Assembly (NCBI GenBank): GCA_037367405.1
Contig: JAZKJV010000147.1
Coordinates: 249,704 to 313,703 of the forward strand
Reading direction: 5' to 3'
Length of the DNA: 64,000 nt
Origin: Ottelia alismoides
Lineage: Eukaryota; Streptophyta; Magnoliopsida; Alismatales; Hydrocharitaceae
Made by a program: the position numbers and the translations under genes
Part shown: positions 11,877 through 25,100 of the stretch, piece after piece
Numbering within the stretch: position 1 is the stretch's first letter
Layout of the letters: the number at the start of each line of letters is the position of its first letter
Notes under the pieces: generated by a model
Told to the model about the DNA's origin: nothing
What the model saw: the letters and a program-made list of their open reading frames with translations, nothing else
The model's database searches: none

Positions 11877-12264
11877 GGGGTTGGGGATCCTAAACCCAGG
11901 TGTAGATAACTTTCCAACACACACCCCCTTTTCTGTCATTTTTTTTATTTTTTTTGAAACGGATCCTTGAGGGATTTACTTATAATATTAAGTAGAATAT
12001 GTGTTTCAAATTTCACGTAAAACAGACGTTCCTAACATGTCCATCAAAAAGGGTTGATTTCAGCAAATCTGAGACCGTTAAAATTTGATTGTCTCGATGG
12101 ATAAGTTAGAAGTCTCAAAATAAGTTGAAATTTGAATGACATGATGATGACAAATAGTGATCTAAATTCCCCATGGATCCATTTCAAAAAAATTAAAAAA
12201 ATTGAAAGAAAAAAGAGTGGGTGTAGGAAAGTTAGCTACACCTGGGTTTAGGATCCCTTTTCCC
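11877..12264. mobile_element. Mutator-like MITE with 9-bp target duplication
   Basis: A perfect ATATACATA lies at 11868-11876 and 12265-12273. The long inverted ends share blocks GGATCCTAAACCCAGGTGTAG and AACTTTCC. The interior includes a weaker AGGGTTGATTT...GACCGTTAAAA core also seen in the elements at 35061 and 53723. Long terminal inverted repeats plus a 9-bp duplication fit MULE-derived MITEs. It contains short AT-rich tracts but no gene. Confidence 0.85.
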
Positions 12265-13119
12265 ATATACATATATATAAGTATATACACATTCATGATA
12301 GAGATAGATAGATGCACGTACATGCATACACACACGCGCATACATACATAAAGATAGGGAGAGAATCGAGCAATAGAAACAATGAGAACAATAGAAGGGG
12401 GGAGAGAGGGAGTCATTCACCTTCATTCTCATGAATACATATTTACAAACACATTCACATTTTCATACACTCGTAGATATATGCACATTTGTAAGACTTA
12501 CATCATCATGCATGGCCTCATAATTTACTTTAAGCCCACTATAAGATATTGCCACAATGCACTTCTTCATCGAAAGTTAAAAAAGGGCTAAATCGCAAAT
12601 ACATACGGCCGAGCAAATCGGCATTTTGAATCCATGGAAGATCATATCGACGATATATCGCCGATACATTGATATCGAGACGTAACCGATATGACGATAT
12701 TTCTTCCTTTACAGGTATTTCCTTCACAAAAAAGCATCGATATCTGCGATATATCACCGAAATATCGTCGAAATATCAAATCGACACGATGTCGAAATCA
12801 ATACGGCCTTCTATGTTGGGATCTGACCCAAACCTGATCAAGTTTAATTACATATGCATGAAAAGGAAAGAACTTACAACTATGTGCAATCAGCTATTCT
12901 GTAAAAATATTAGACTAAGGTTTGACAAAGGGCTCAGCTGACCAGTGATTACATACAGCAAGCATTCAATAATCCTCTATCATTGTACATATCTAGATAA
13001 CCAAGAACAATGTTTTCCTACCCATCTCCTTCCCTGTGGAGAAACCGTACAAATCGCCGTGGCATTTCGAGGCTAAGATGTGGCTTCTTCTGGTTTGGGA
13101 GTTGCCGGCGTCTACCATC
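12265..13119. other. NRPB1 3' flank and probable 3' UTR
   Basis: Dinucleotide-rich sequence (acacacg, gatagata) is followed by a patch at 12600-12800 built from GATATATCG/ATATCG/CGATAT words, which look like an unclassified inverted-repeat-rich element. The stretch just below 13120 is the likely 3' UTR of NRPB1 on the minus strand. A poly(A) site could not be fixed from sequence. Confidence 0.4.
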
Positions 13120-16100
13120 TCATCGGGTGGTGCTGTCGTCCTTGGTGCTCGTTTGAGGAGTGGACTGGCTCGTTGAGGAAGGAGAGTACCCAGGGGATGT
13201 CGGAGAGTATCCGGCACTAGGGCTGCGAGGGACGAAGAACAAGGGGACAGATGCTTCTGTCAATCTCTTTAAAAGCTGGTAGAAATATGACATTAAAGGG
13301 AACATTGCGGCGAGGATACCTGAACTGCGGGGAGCTCGGGCTGTAGTCAGGCGGGCTGCCACCAGAGCTGTATGGGCTGCAGAATAAATACCAAATTTTA
13401 TCACAGGATCATCAGTTGTAATCTCAAGTTTTACTTCACCTGCTTGCTCCGATGTGATTTATGAGTTTAGTACTGTCGTTCAGTTAAACCGGTTTGATTT
13501 CATGATCCAACCAATTCGACCTACCAGTCCAATCCGATTTTCAACTTAATCTCAAGTTCTGTTTCAAATAATATTGATAGTCGCCAAAAGACGGATGGGA
13601 TTTATGAGCAGTAGATTTAAAGTTGGTAAGACACCTATGGAAACTCGTTAAAGGTGGTTTTGGAAGTGTGCAAAAATAGTTGTTTATAGCTTCGCCTTCA
13701 ACATTGCAAAAATTTAAAAGAAACAAGGGGGCAAATAGAACTACCAAAAAACCTATGAAGCCAAGAACGACTTATTATATCCAGGAACGGGTATCTACCC
13801 GAATTAGATATAGGGGGTTTACCAAAATGGGGAGAGAGAAAATATATACTTAAAATGGGGACGGTTTGAAAATAATTCCCAAAGTAGGCATATATCGGCA
13901 AACCGTTTACCACTTCGTATTCCGCGCACGGCAAACGATTTGCTGAGCCACATGGACGGACAGGAGGAGGTGGGGAATCCATGTAGCCTGATCACCCTAC
14001 TTAAGTAGAAAAAAGCACGGGTCGCTGACATCTGTTGTTGCAATGTTGACTCTAGAGCATTTCAAGGTGACGTCGTCCGCTTGCTTCCCAAGGGATTTCT
14101 CTTTCAAACAACTATTATAAATTCTTCTGAGATTATAATTATTCTCTGAAGATTGGTGATATGTTGGCTGCTATATTCTTAAATTGAATATATGCATATA
14201 AAAAATTTATATTCTCTGAAGATTGGTGATATTATAAAAAATTTATAAATAATTAACATACACTTTTCTCTGAAGTTCACTTTAGATCTATGCATATAAA
14301 AAATTGTGTTAATAAGGTCATATGCATGCTAAAAAAACATACCTGGTAGGGCTGTACGTCGGGCTTGGTGGAGAATACGAAGGCGATGTCGGTGAATACG
14401 ATGGCGATGTCGGGCTACAATTAAAACAAAACCAACATCAGCCAGACCAACTAACTCAAACCCTACCATTCGATGTAATTTGCCATGGGCCATAACTGAC
14501 GCAAGGAAAAATAATAAGCTTACCTGTAATTAGGAGACGACTGACTATATGGGCTGGACGGCGATATCCTCGGGCTGCTTGGTGAATAAGCGAGGGATGG
14601 ACTGTATTTTGCAGAGGCGGCATTGTAACTAGGAGACGTGGGGCTGTAGCTAGGAGATGTGGGACTATAGCTCGGTGAGGTTGGGCTATATCCTGGTGAA
14701 GTGGGACTATATGCAGGAGAAGTCGGGCTGTACGAAGGGGACGTTGGACTGTATGAGGGTGAAGTAGGACTGTATGAGGGTGAAGTAGGGCTGTAGGAAG
14801 GTGATGTCGGGCTGTATGCTGGTGAAGTTGGGCTATAAGCAGGTGAAGTCGGGCTGTAGATTGGGGAAGTCGGGCTGTAGCTGGGAGATGTGGGGCTGTA
14901 GCTCGGTGACGTTGGGCTGTAGCTGGGTGATGTGGGGCTGTAGCTCGGAGACGTGGGGCTGTAGCTCGGGGACGTGGGGCTGTAGCTGGGCGATGTTGGA
15001 CTATAACTGGGTGATGTAGGAGAATACGAAGGACTGGTGGGAGAATATGCAGGGCTGGTTGGACTATACCCTGGTGAACTAGGACTGTATGTGGGGGAGG
15101 TAGGACTGTAGCCAGGTGATGTGGGGCTGTAGCCAGGTGATGTGGGGCTATACCCAGGTGAAGTAGGACTATAGCCAGGTGATGATGGACTGTAGCCAGG
15201 CGACGAAGGGCTGTAACCTGGAGATGAGCTAGGTGAAAAGGCCATACCACTGACATAAGGTGAAAACTGAGCATCTGTTATCGGTGAAGCACGGATATTT
15301 GGACTGAGCAGATAACTTGGGGACATCATTCCTTCGTGATACGGTGTCCCAGTTATAGGTGATCGGGAAGGTGTCATCCCGAAATCCATGCCCTCCATGT
15401 AACTAGGAAGCTGAAGTTCAATAGCTTGTTGCAACATCTGTTCATTCAAGTATAACGCACAAGCCCCAGTACCAATGGGTCCAAGCTGGCCAAGCATAAT
15501 ATTCTCAGTAACACCTCGCAAATGATCCTTTTCAGCATATACAGCAGCATCCAAGAGGATGTCAACAGTCTCCTCAAAGGAACACCTCATCATCGGCCCA
15601 GTGTCGTTACGATTGATACCATGCCTAGTAATTGCCATCAAGTGACCTCTGTAGGTCATTGTATCGCAAAGAATAGCCAAATGACGGTAGTTCACATAAG
15701 ATCCATCAAACGATATAACCACACGCAGTTCATCTAAAAGTGATCGGCGCACTGCCTCTATTCCAAGAACTTCTATCACTTCAATCAAATGGTTACTGGT
15801 AGTTCTAGATGAATCAACATCCTCGTGACACATCACAGCTAACAGATTAACCCCTTCTGTATCCAGCATCCATTCCGATACCTTTGTAAATCCTTCTTCT
15901 TGGGTGAACTTGTTGGATCTGATTTGTTTGATGAACACCTTATTGATGTCAGGTATTCCACGAAGGGCCATTTCAGTCAACATGTTGCTTTCAATTTTCT
16001 TCAAAAAGACATCATCCTCGGCAGCTTCGTCTTGCAACTCACCCTTTGGAGCCTCCTCATTCATGATACGAATACGAAGAATAAGTTTTTCTGCATTGTC

Positions 16101-19100
16101 ATCATTGAATATGCATGTTAGATCATCATCAAATTCTATATTGATCTTCCCTGCAATATCAGCCATGCTTAGTTTCTTATCAATCATCATTTCTCGGTTT
16201 AGTTGAATACGCAACAACCATGGGGACATTTTCTCTGGTGCGATCTCTTCGTCAGGCATTTCAAAATATGAGCTAACGAATTCTACATCCTCTTCAATGA
16301 TAGTGCTCATAGGATCTGGATCATACCATACTTCAGTTGCCTCTGTTACACTTCGAAGTGTGGTGTATTCCAACGCACACTGAACATTTTTCGCTGTCTC
16401 CTTTGTCTGAGCTGCCTCAGGTTTCAGATAAACAGAAAGAGAAGGAGTCTTGATTTTCTTGGCAACATTGATGATCTCCCTTAATCGAGGAACACCAAGA
16501 GTAACGTTTTTTGCACTCACACCAGCATAGTGGAAGGTGTTCAAGGTCATCTGTGTAGCGGGTTCACCAATGGACTGGGCAGCAACACACCCTATCATTT
16601 CTCCAGGTGCCACCAGAGATTGTAAAAATCGGGACTCTATCTCACCAATAACCCATTCGAAGGCTTCACGTGTAAGCTTGTATTCTTTCAGCACCCTCTT
16701 GCTAGCAAATGTGCTTCGAAGTAAGATGTTGAAAAACAATGTGGCATTTTTCTGGGCCTCCATACTTAAAAAATCATCTCCAGGAACCACTTTCAGCCTT
16801 TCTTGTAGTTTATCAACAGCTTCAACAATTTCCACCGGATGCATGTCAGATGACCTTCGCAAGTCTACTTTAAATGTTTTTTGTGCATTCCAGATGAGCC
16901 TTTTAAGATTGACGGGCATTGGCCAGGTGTCGTCACTGGTTGTGGTGATCTCAGTGCCAAGCTGGTAACGATCTGACATAAGTTTCTTGAATTCAGCAGC
17001 AAAAACATCTCGCAACTCCGGCATTGACTTCAAATCCTCAATGTGCTCAGCTTGCATATAATTTGGATTCCAGTTATGGTCTTCAAACTCATATTTATAC
17101 ATTTTTTCTAATTCAGAAGTTTTTATTCTTAATGAATCCAACTTTTGAGATTCAATCCAAACAGCATCCATGCCATCTTCTCCATAAAGGAACTGAATAA
17201 CATCACCTAAAGAATTTCTAACAGTACCATCATATTTAACCATAATGTCCTCCATAGCCTTCACAAGACGCCTCTGAATATACCCTGTCTCAGAAGTTTT
17301 AACTGCTGTATCGATGAGCCCTTCTCTGCCACCCATTGCATGGAAAAAGAATTCCTGTGGAGTCAACCCACGCAGGTATGAGTTCTCCACAAAACCACGA
17401 CTCTCCGGCCCATAATCATCCTTTGTAAAATGTGGCAGTGTTCGATCTAGGAATCCAAAGGGTATACGCTTTCCTTCGACATTTTGTTGCCCCACACAAG
17501 CAGTCATCTGGGAAATGTTGATGAAACTTCCTTTTGATCCTGCTGTGACCATGGCTTTCAGGTTGTTGCTCTCGGACAAACTCTTCTCAGCACTATTCCC
17601 AGCATCATCTCGAGCCTTGTTTAAGACCTAAAAGGCATAGATCCATCAGAAACCATGAGACAAAAACAAATTACTTTCAGGAGAATTCTCAGATTGCACA
17701 CCTGGTTTACTCTGTTCTCGAATGATTCCATCATCGTTCTCCCCGGTTCAGCTTCTAGCTGCTTTTCATGGGCCTGTTTAATCAAATCCTTGACAGCATT
17801 CTTTGCAGTGGATATGGTTTCATTAATCTTCTCCATAGTTGATGCATCAGCAATGGTGTCTCCAATCCCAATACTAAAACCGTTTTGTAGAAGCCAATAG
17901 TTGACAAGCCACTGTGTATGGCCCAGAAACTTCCTAGCTGCATCAGGCCCAACCTCCTCCCTGCACATCAACACGCTCAAATTTAAACTGCAAAAACACA
18001 CAACACAAATGAATAGAAGAAAAAAAGCTTCAGTTGATGAGGTTGTACCAGATGACATGAATGAGGCTGCCAGTGGATGTACCAAGGGTCTTCTTGCAGA
18101 GTGTACCTGTAAGCACCTCACCCTTTTCTATTCTGACTATTGTATCACCCGGAGTCATGACAAGATTTTCGCCTTCCTGATTCCAAGCAGCTGTTCTCGT
18201 GAGGTTTATCTGCTTAGGAATAATGAGATTGAACACCTGTTTCCCCGTCCAAAGGGGTTTGGGCTTTAAAATGGCTGGAGCTGGAATTTTGCCATCAAAA
18301 TCCTCCCACCACATCAATATGTTCATAAATACATCCTGATATGAACCAGAAAACGATGTAAGCTCAGACAAGTAACTAATGGATGTAAGATTCTGCAGAG
18401 CTAGAATGAAAAAAGAGTTACCTACCTTTTCAATAAAGGTGTCTCTCTTGGTGATCTTGCGACATCCAAGAAGAGTATCTTGGACTATTCCCATGACAGG
18501 ACGATTAGATTGAGGTGAGACAATGCATTTGGGCACCATCATTAGCTCCAGCACTTCAGATCGGGTTTCAAACGATTGAGGAACATGCATGTTCATCTCA
18601 TCTCCATCAAAATCAGCATTATATGGGGATGTCACAGATAAATTTAATCGAAAGGTGGAATATGGCATTATCTTGATTCGGTGTCCCATAATAGACATTT
18701 TATGAAGACTAGGTTGGCGATTGAAAAGAACAAAATCCCCATCATTAAGATGCCTTTCAACCTGCAAATTGGGCAAACATTCAACAAAGATCTAAAAAAG
18801 ACTTGGCTACCAAAAGAGATTAAACAAAAGTACCTTGTAACCAAGCTCCAAATGATGATCACTACTTTTCTTAAGGTAGCGGAGATCAAGCCTTTGACCA
18901 TCCTCCCTTATTATATATTTTGCACCTGTTTTTCCCGGAGGCGGATGTGGCCCATATTCAACAAGTTCCTTAAGCCTGCCATGAGTGGCGCAACTCTTCA
19001 GTTTATACTACAGCAATGGGCAAAGAACCAGAAGCCCTAATAGAGGAAACTAGAAGATACCTTTCAATATTGTAAGGTGTCACAGTTTCAGGATAAGTTA

Positions 19101-22100
19101 AATTCAAAGCTATGCTCCATGGAACCCCTAGCTGATCGATGTTGATTGTTGGATCAGGTGTTATAACTGTTCGAGCGGAAAAATCAACACGCTTTCCCAT
19201 CAGATTTCCTCTGATTCGACCTTCCTTGGCCTTGAGTCTGCTACAAATGGACTTAATGGGTCGTCCAGATCGCTGTGTAGCCTGGAACATTGATAATTTC
19301 AATAGTTTGCAACCCAATTGGAGCCATGATTGCTGAAACTATTAATTACACATACCCTTGGCTGGCCAGGCAACTCGTTATCAAAATATGTCGCAATATG
19401 GAACTGAAGCAACTGAGCAAACTCAGATATAATATGCGCTGGTGCTCCATTCCTCTCTTGCTTCCTCAGATTTTCATTGTGTCTGATGATCATTGCAAGT
19501 TGGTGCGTCAAATCATCCTGAAGACAGAAAGAAAAGCAATATCCAGACAAATGCAAAAAAAAATGACAACTTCCAACAAAAATGTATAGGAGTGGGTCTT
19601 ATTGCGTCTTTAAAATATTCAATAACTACTAAATATAAGATTGAATCCAACATATCTACTGATACAAACATAGCCAGAGTTCAACATAACAACAGGAAAG
19701 GACGAACTCACCTCACTTCTAGAGGATGTATCCATCATAACAGATGGTCTTACTGGCGGAGGTGGGATTGGAAGTACTTGTAAAATCATCCAATCTGGAC
19801 GAGCATATTTTGGATCCAGTCCTAAAAGAATGCAATCCTCATCACTGATCCTCTTCAACACACTAAGAACCTATTATACAAAAATAACAGGGTGTGTTAC
19901 ATTGACAACCAGTTCAGATCTTAGCGAAAATCAAGCAAACAGACAACAAATATTTAAACTGCTACCCTCTCAGCAGAAAGGACTTGTTTCCTCTCAACAG
20001 GTTCAGGCAATTGCTCTTGATCATCATTTTTCTTCTTTGTTGCTTTGTATTCTGCAACCATTTTCATACCATCAATAGTAATATTGGGTTGTTGGGCACC
20101 ACAGCCCCCTCGACTTTTCTTTGCAGGTTCATCTGAATCTTGTTGCCCTTGGACATCAATCTCATCACCTCCTGCACACTTTTTTTTACTTTTACATGCA
20201 TCATATATCCGCTTTAACCTGTGCTTAGGATTCTTTACTTTCAATGCCTGCTTAAACCTGTCATCTTCCTGTGATATAAGATGATAAAAAGTTAAAAACA
20301 GCTGCAAAAGAATATTCTAGGAAAAACTACTAGTTTCCTAACTTAAAACTATAATCATCTCTTCGAACGACGGCTAAGGATGAGAAATAGTAGTTCTGAT
20401 AAGGGCATGTTCAGTACGCCTAATTCTGAACTAGTAAACCACAAATGGTGAATCACTCTCAGAAGAATCGTTATCATTATAACAGGCAAATGAAAAGAGA
20501 ATCAATTGTACGAACTAATGGACGGAGGATAATAACATATCAAAAGCCTCCTTTTCAAAGAGCTGGAGTAAGACAAGTCTGGGTAGCTAGCCAAACTGCA
20601 AAAAGACTTGAATTTGAAGGCAATTTACAGGTTAAGAGAACCAGCAGTTCTGATACAGCAGAAGAAGAGATCGCTAACCTAATGTCTTTTGAAACTGGGT
20701 AATCTTCGAAGAAATCGAAAAAAAGAGGAATTTTTCAAAAGGAAATGGAAGATATGGTCTTTGAAGTTGCAGGACAGGAAATTCAAAATGAAAATTACAA
20801 ATTTTATAAAAACAACGGGAAGGAAAAGCATCTGGTGGACAAAATTTACATCCACATTATTTGCAGTCAGATACAGTATTAGAGGAGCTCCCTGAAAACT
20901 TACAAAAAGAAAAGGAAAAAAGATTATTATTATTATTGGGGAGACGAGAAAATAAAGAAAATGCTGAAGTCGCCCTTAAAGAATCCAACTCTAAGTTCAG
21001 TAGGGGGATTATTTTAAAGGACACGGAACAGCTGTTTAAGAAAGCTTGACTGGATGAGACTAAATTTGATTATAATCAGACGAATAGAAACAAATGACAA
21101 ACATGTGAATGGTACAGCTAATATTGTAGGGAAACCAAAGCCCATTAAAACTAATTCACATTAGGGAAAGGTGATTGATAACCTTCAAAATTGTGTTCTG
21201 AACATAAATTCTGATGTCCTAGAAATTCCCATAATGATTTTTTTTGAAATTCTAAATGATATTGAAGCAGACAATGAAAGAGAGGAAGAAGAAGATTCTT
21301 CTGGGACAAAACGTGCTGGTAGGGAGAAGAAGAAAGAAGAGTCCACATAAAGTTATGAAAATCTAAGTGATCCTACTTCGTATAGCAGGTGCCACACTTC
21401 ATCAGAATCTGATTATGACCAGAAGATCATTCAAAGTATCACTGATGTTAAAGTCTTGTCTCCAAAATTCAGAATGGCTATTATCAAGGCTGCTAAATTG
21501 TTAGAGAATCGAGAAGGGGAAAAAACAAATATACAAAGGCCATTAGGTCCTTCAATAAACCTTTTAAAGTTACTAAATCAGTACTTTATTTTGGAATTGC
21601 CATGGAGTCTTTAATGATTCCCACTATTGCACATTTGAATAAACTTGGAAGAAAAAAATTATTGTTCTTATGGGGGTCATAGAACCTATGGTCGAAAAGG
21701 AAAGGATTAGGAAAACTGCTTTATAACTAAACATGGAACGGTTTTTTTGTTAATAGCCATGCTACTAATAAAATTTTGCTTTTTGCCAAATCACATTTAA
21801 GTGTTAATGTGGTTCATGAGACAGATCAAATGCACACAGCTAAAGTCCAAGATTAATTTAAAGAAACCTGCTTCTTGACTGTGGTATATGCTTCTACTGT
21901 ACTGATATATGCAAAAGGAGAATATTATGTTCTGATATTGAAGATTTAGATGTGTTGGAGTATACGCGTCATTTATATGGGAGATGGGTAAAAGGATCTC
22001 TTCAGGATCCATTTACCACATCCAAGTCTTTAGTCCCACATCTATCAGTTGGGAAATGTGGAGACTCGGTGGGGGCTATATATAGACCTCCACACCCATT

Positions 22101-25100
22101 GTATTCAGTGAAAGAAAGCAATAGAGTATCAGCCCTTAGAAGCGTTCTCTCATGGTTTCATCCCGCTCCTTAGGGAGTAGGGTTCCACGTTAAAATCTCT
22201 TGTTCCTCATGTTTTATCTTTATTATTCTGATACACTTCAGCATTCCTACTTTCTAATATTGTATCAGAGCGGGTCAATCTTGGTTGATTTTAAAGTAGA
22301 TACTTGAAGATTATTTTCTCTATTAATCAAGATTGTTCATGTTCGAGTTTCAGTTTTCTTGAAAACCTAATTTTCAAAATTCAATATTCATTTCTAGGAT
22401 TTGATTCATGTTGGAGCTCTTAAGAACATCATCGATTTCCACGTATCCAGGGCTTTATGAAACCCTAGATGATCTAGAGGCAGGCAGTGGTTACATATTA
22501 AAAACCTATTTTCTTTGAGAAGCCTGCAACATCTCGCGCAGAGCTGAAGATCTTCGCACCTTCCAGACATCAAGAATCTGCGTGCGAGTTCCATCTTGTG
22601 TAAGGATCCATTCTGGGAAAATTGACTATTTTAGCATCAACATTGGTTGACATCAAGGTTCAACTTTGAGTCCATTTCTTTTTACTGTGATTATGGACGA
22701 GCCGACAAATCACATTCAGGAAGAGATACCTTGGTGTATGTTATTTGTTGATGATATTGTATTGATTGACGAGACTAAAAATGGGGTAAATGAGAAGCTC
22801 GGGGTCTGGAGACATACATTGGAGACTAAAAGATTTCGTATAAGTAGACTAAGACTGAATATATGGAGTGCACTTTTATTGGAAGCAATGATGAAGGAAT
22901 CGGGGTGAAGATTGGTGATGATAACATTCAGAAGAGAAATTCATGTAGATACATGTGATCTATTTTGCAACATGATGAGAAAATTGATGGAGATGTTACT
23001 AATAGAATAATGCAAACTGGCTAAAGTGGAGAGGAGCTTCTGTTGTTCTCTGTGATAAGAAAATTCCTTTGAAAATCAAAGGAATGTTCTACAAAGCCGT
23101 CGTAAGACATGCTATGCTCTATGGATCTAAATATTGGCCTGTGAATCATAGACATGTGCAAAGAAAACAGTAGCAAAAATGAAAATGTTAAGGTGGATGT
23201 GTAGACACACGCGTAAAGATCAGATTTCCAATGATGCAATTAGATTGGAAGTTGGTGTAGCTCCAATCGAATATAGGATGCGAGAAAACAGCTTAACGTG
23301 GTTTGACCATTTGCAAAGGAGGTCAGTTGATGCTAGGGGAGCACACAGATTGGATAAAATCAGTAATCCGAACTAATCTGTGCCATTGGATTGGATTGGT
23401 TTTATCATTCTAATGGATCGAATCAGAGTTTTTGAAATCCGTTGAAGTATGGATTGGATCGAATCTTTACCAAAATCCGATCCGGTCCAATCTATTAATT
23501 TGTTAACACACACACGCATATGTAGTGTAGATACATACATCTTCTATGTTGCCATGGAGGAGCTCGAGTGTGCCGCCCACATCCCTTCCAACGTACTTGG
23601 CAGGATAGTGGAAGAGTTCTTTGTGAGAGACCCCTAGGTGGTTCTCGTCTACTTCGCCCAGATGGTATCTTTACGATTTAAAAACAACAATTTTATTTAA
23701 TAAAAGAGAATAATCTTCTTAATCATCTATGGAAGATATGTGTATGGACTTTTTGGGGCTCTAATAGATGATTGTTATTCCTTCCATGTTATTTTATCAT
23801 ATCAAAATTTTTCAATTTATGAAATTGCCTGTCATATTTCTGCAAAAGTTATGGAAGAACGTTGGGTAAAATCGAGTCTATTGCCTTCACCGCTATCATT
23901 TAAGCACGAGTTGTTGCGGATATGCCTCCTTATTGAATGACCTATCTACATTAATATCCTCTCCAAGCATAAGGCATATATTGAATTTTTTTAAAATCAC
24001 TTCTTATCAATGTATGTGATTCGTGGCTGATGCTTTTGATTTGCTAGCAAAATGTTGGTTGACTCGTTTTTGAAGATTTTAGTTGAGTTAGATACAAATA
24101 TCATTTTTTCATCCGTGATGAGCGATGATGGGCTATAAAATAAAATGATGTTGATTGTCCTAAAGATGATGCATAACTGATTTTTTATCTGTTCAGTCTG
24201 AAATGAGACTATGTTTTTAATATATGCATCATCATCACACATCAATGAACACACCAATAATGTGTTAGTCTCATACATCAAACTCTCTCATTGTTAGTTG
24301 TCATTCTTATATGCATCTCCATTTTGTTGACGGTATATTTTCATTATTTTTTATATTAATTATTGCAAGAAATATAATCATGTGATCTTATATTATTTGA
24401 TAACTTGTCCTTGTATCCTTATTTGTTAATTTGTATTTTTCTTACTCAAGTCATTTGGAGGAAATCAATTACAAAAACAAACAAATGCATTTAAAAAAAT
24501 AAATTTCACATTCAATATAATTCTTTAATTTGATAGTGTGGTCTTCAACTTTTATAATGGATTCATGAAACTCTTCAACTTTCATTTGATCATGTGATGT
24601 CTTTTCTTTGCTTTACATGTATTCTTATTCTCAAGTTTTAAGTCATTATTTGAATGTTCGAGAGCTAGTATGTTGTAAAGTATAAACGTGCAAGAGTAAA
24701 CTATTGAGAGGAAAAATGTAAGTGTAAAAAGCCAAACCAATCCGTAATCCAATGGATTGGATCGGATCGGATTTGAATATTTGATGGATTGGATTCCAAA
24801 AAATAAAAATCCGTTAAGATTGGATTGGACACGGATTAAGCTAAAATCCGAACCAATTCAAATCATGTGCACCCCTAGTTGATGCACCGGTTAGGATATG
24901 CGAGTTTCGGGATGTTGAGTCGGCTAAGAGAGGGTGAGGAAGGCTCAAAAAACGTTGGAATGAGAATATATGAAGGGATCTTAGTTTTTTGAATCTAAGC
25001 CCGAGAATGATCCAAAATAGATATGAATGGAGGCAAAGAATCTATTTAGCCGATCCTACTTAATGTAGGAAAAGGGTTTTATTGTTGTTGTTGTTAATGA

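Noticed and set aside
12232..12432. Frames over 12.2-12.4 kb as membrane peptides
   Set aside because: They come from dinucleotide-rich repeats next to a MITE.
14456..15274. Open frame antisense/frame-shifted to the RPB1 tail (His/Leu/Ala-rich, 272 residues)
   Set aside because: It is a shadow frame of the heptad repeats and has no domain.
18681..19040. Plus-strand frames within 17.6-20.3 kb
   Set aside because: Antisense shadows of NRPB1 exons and short introns.
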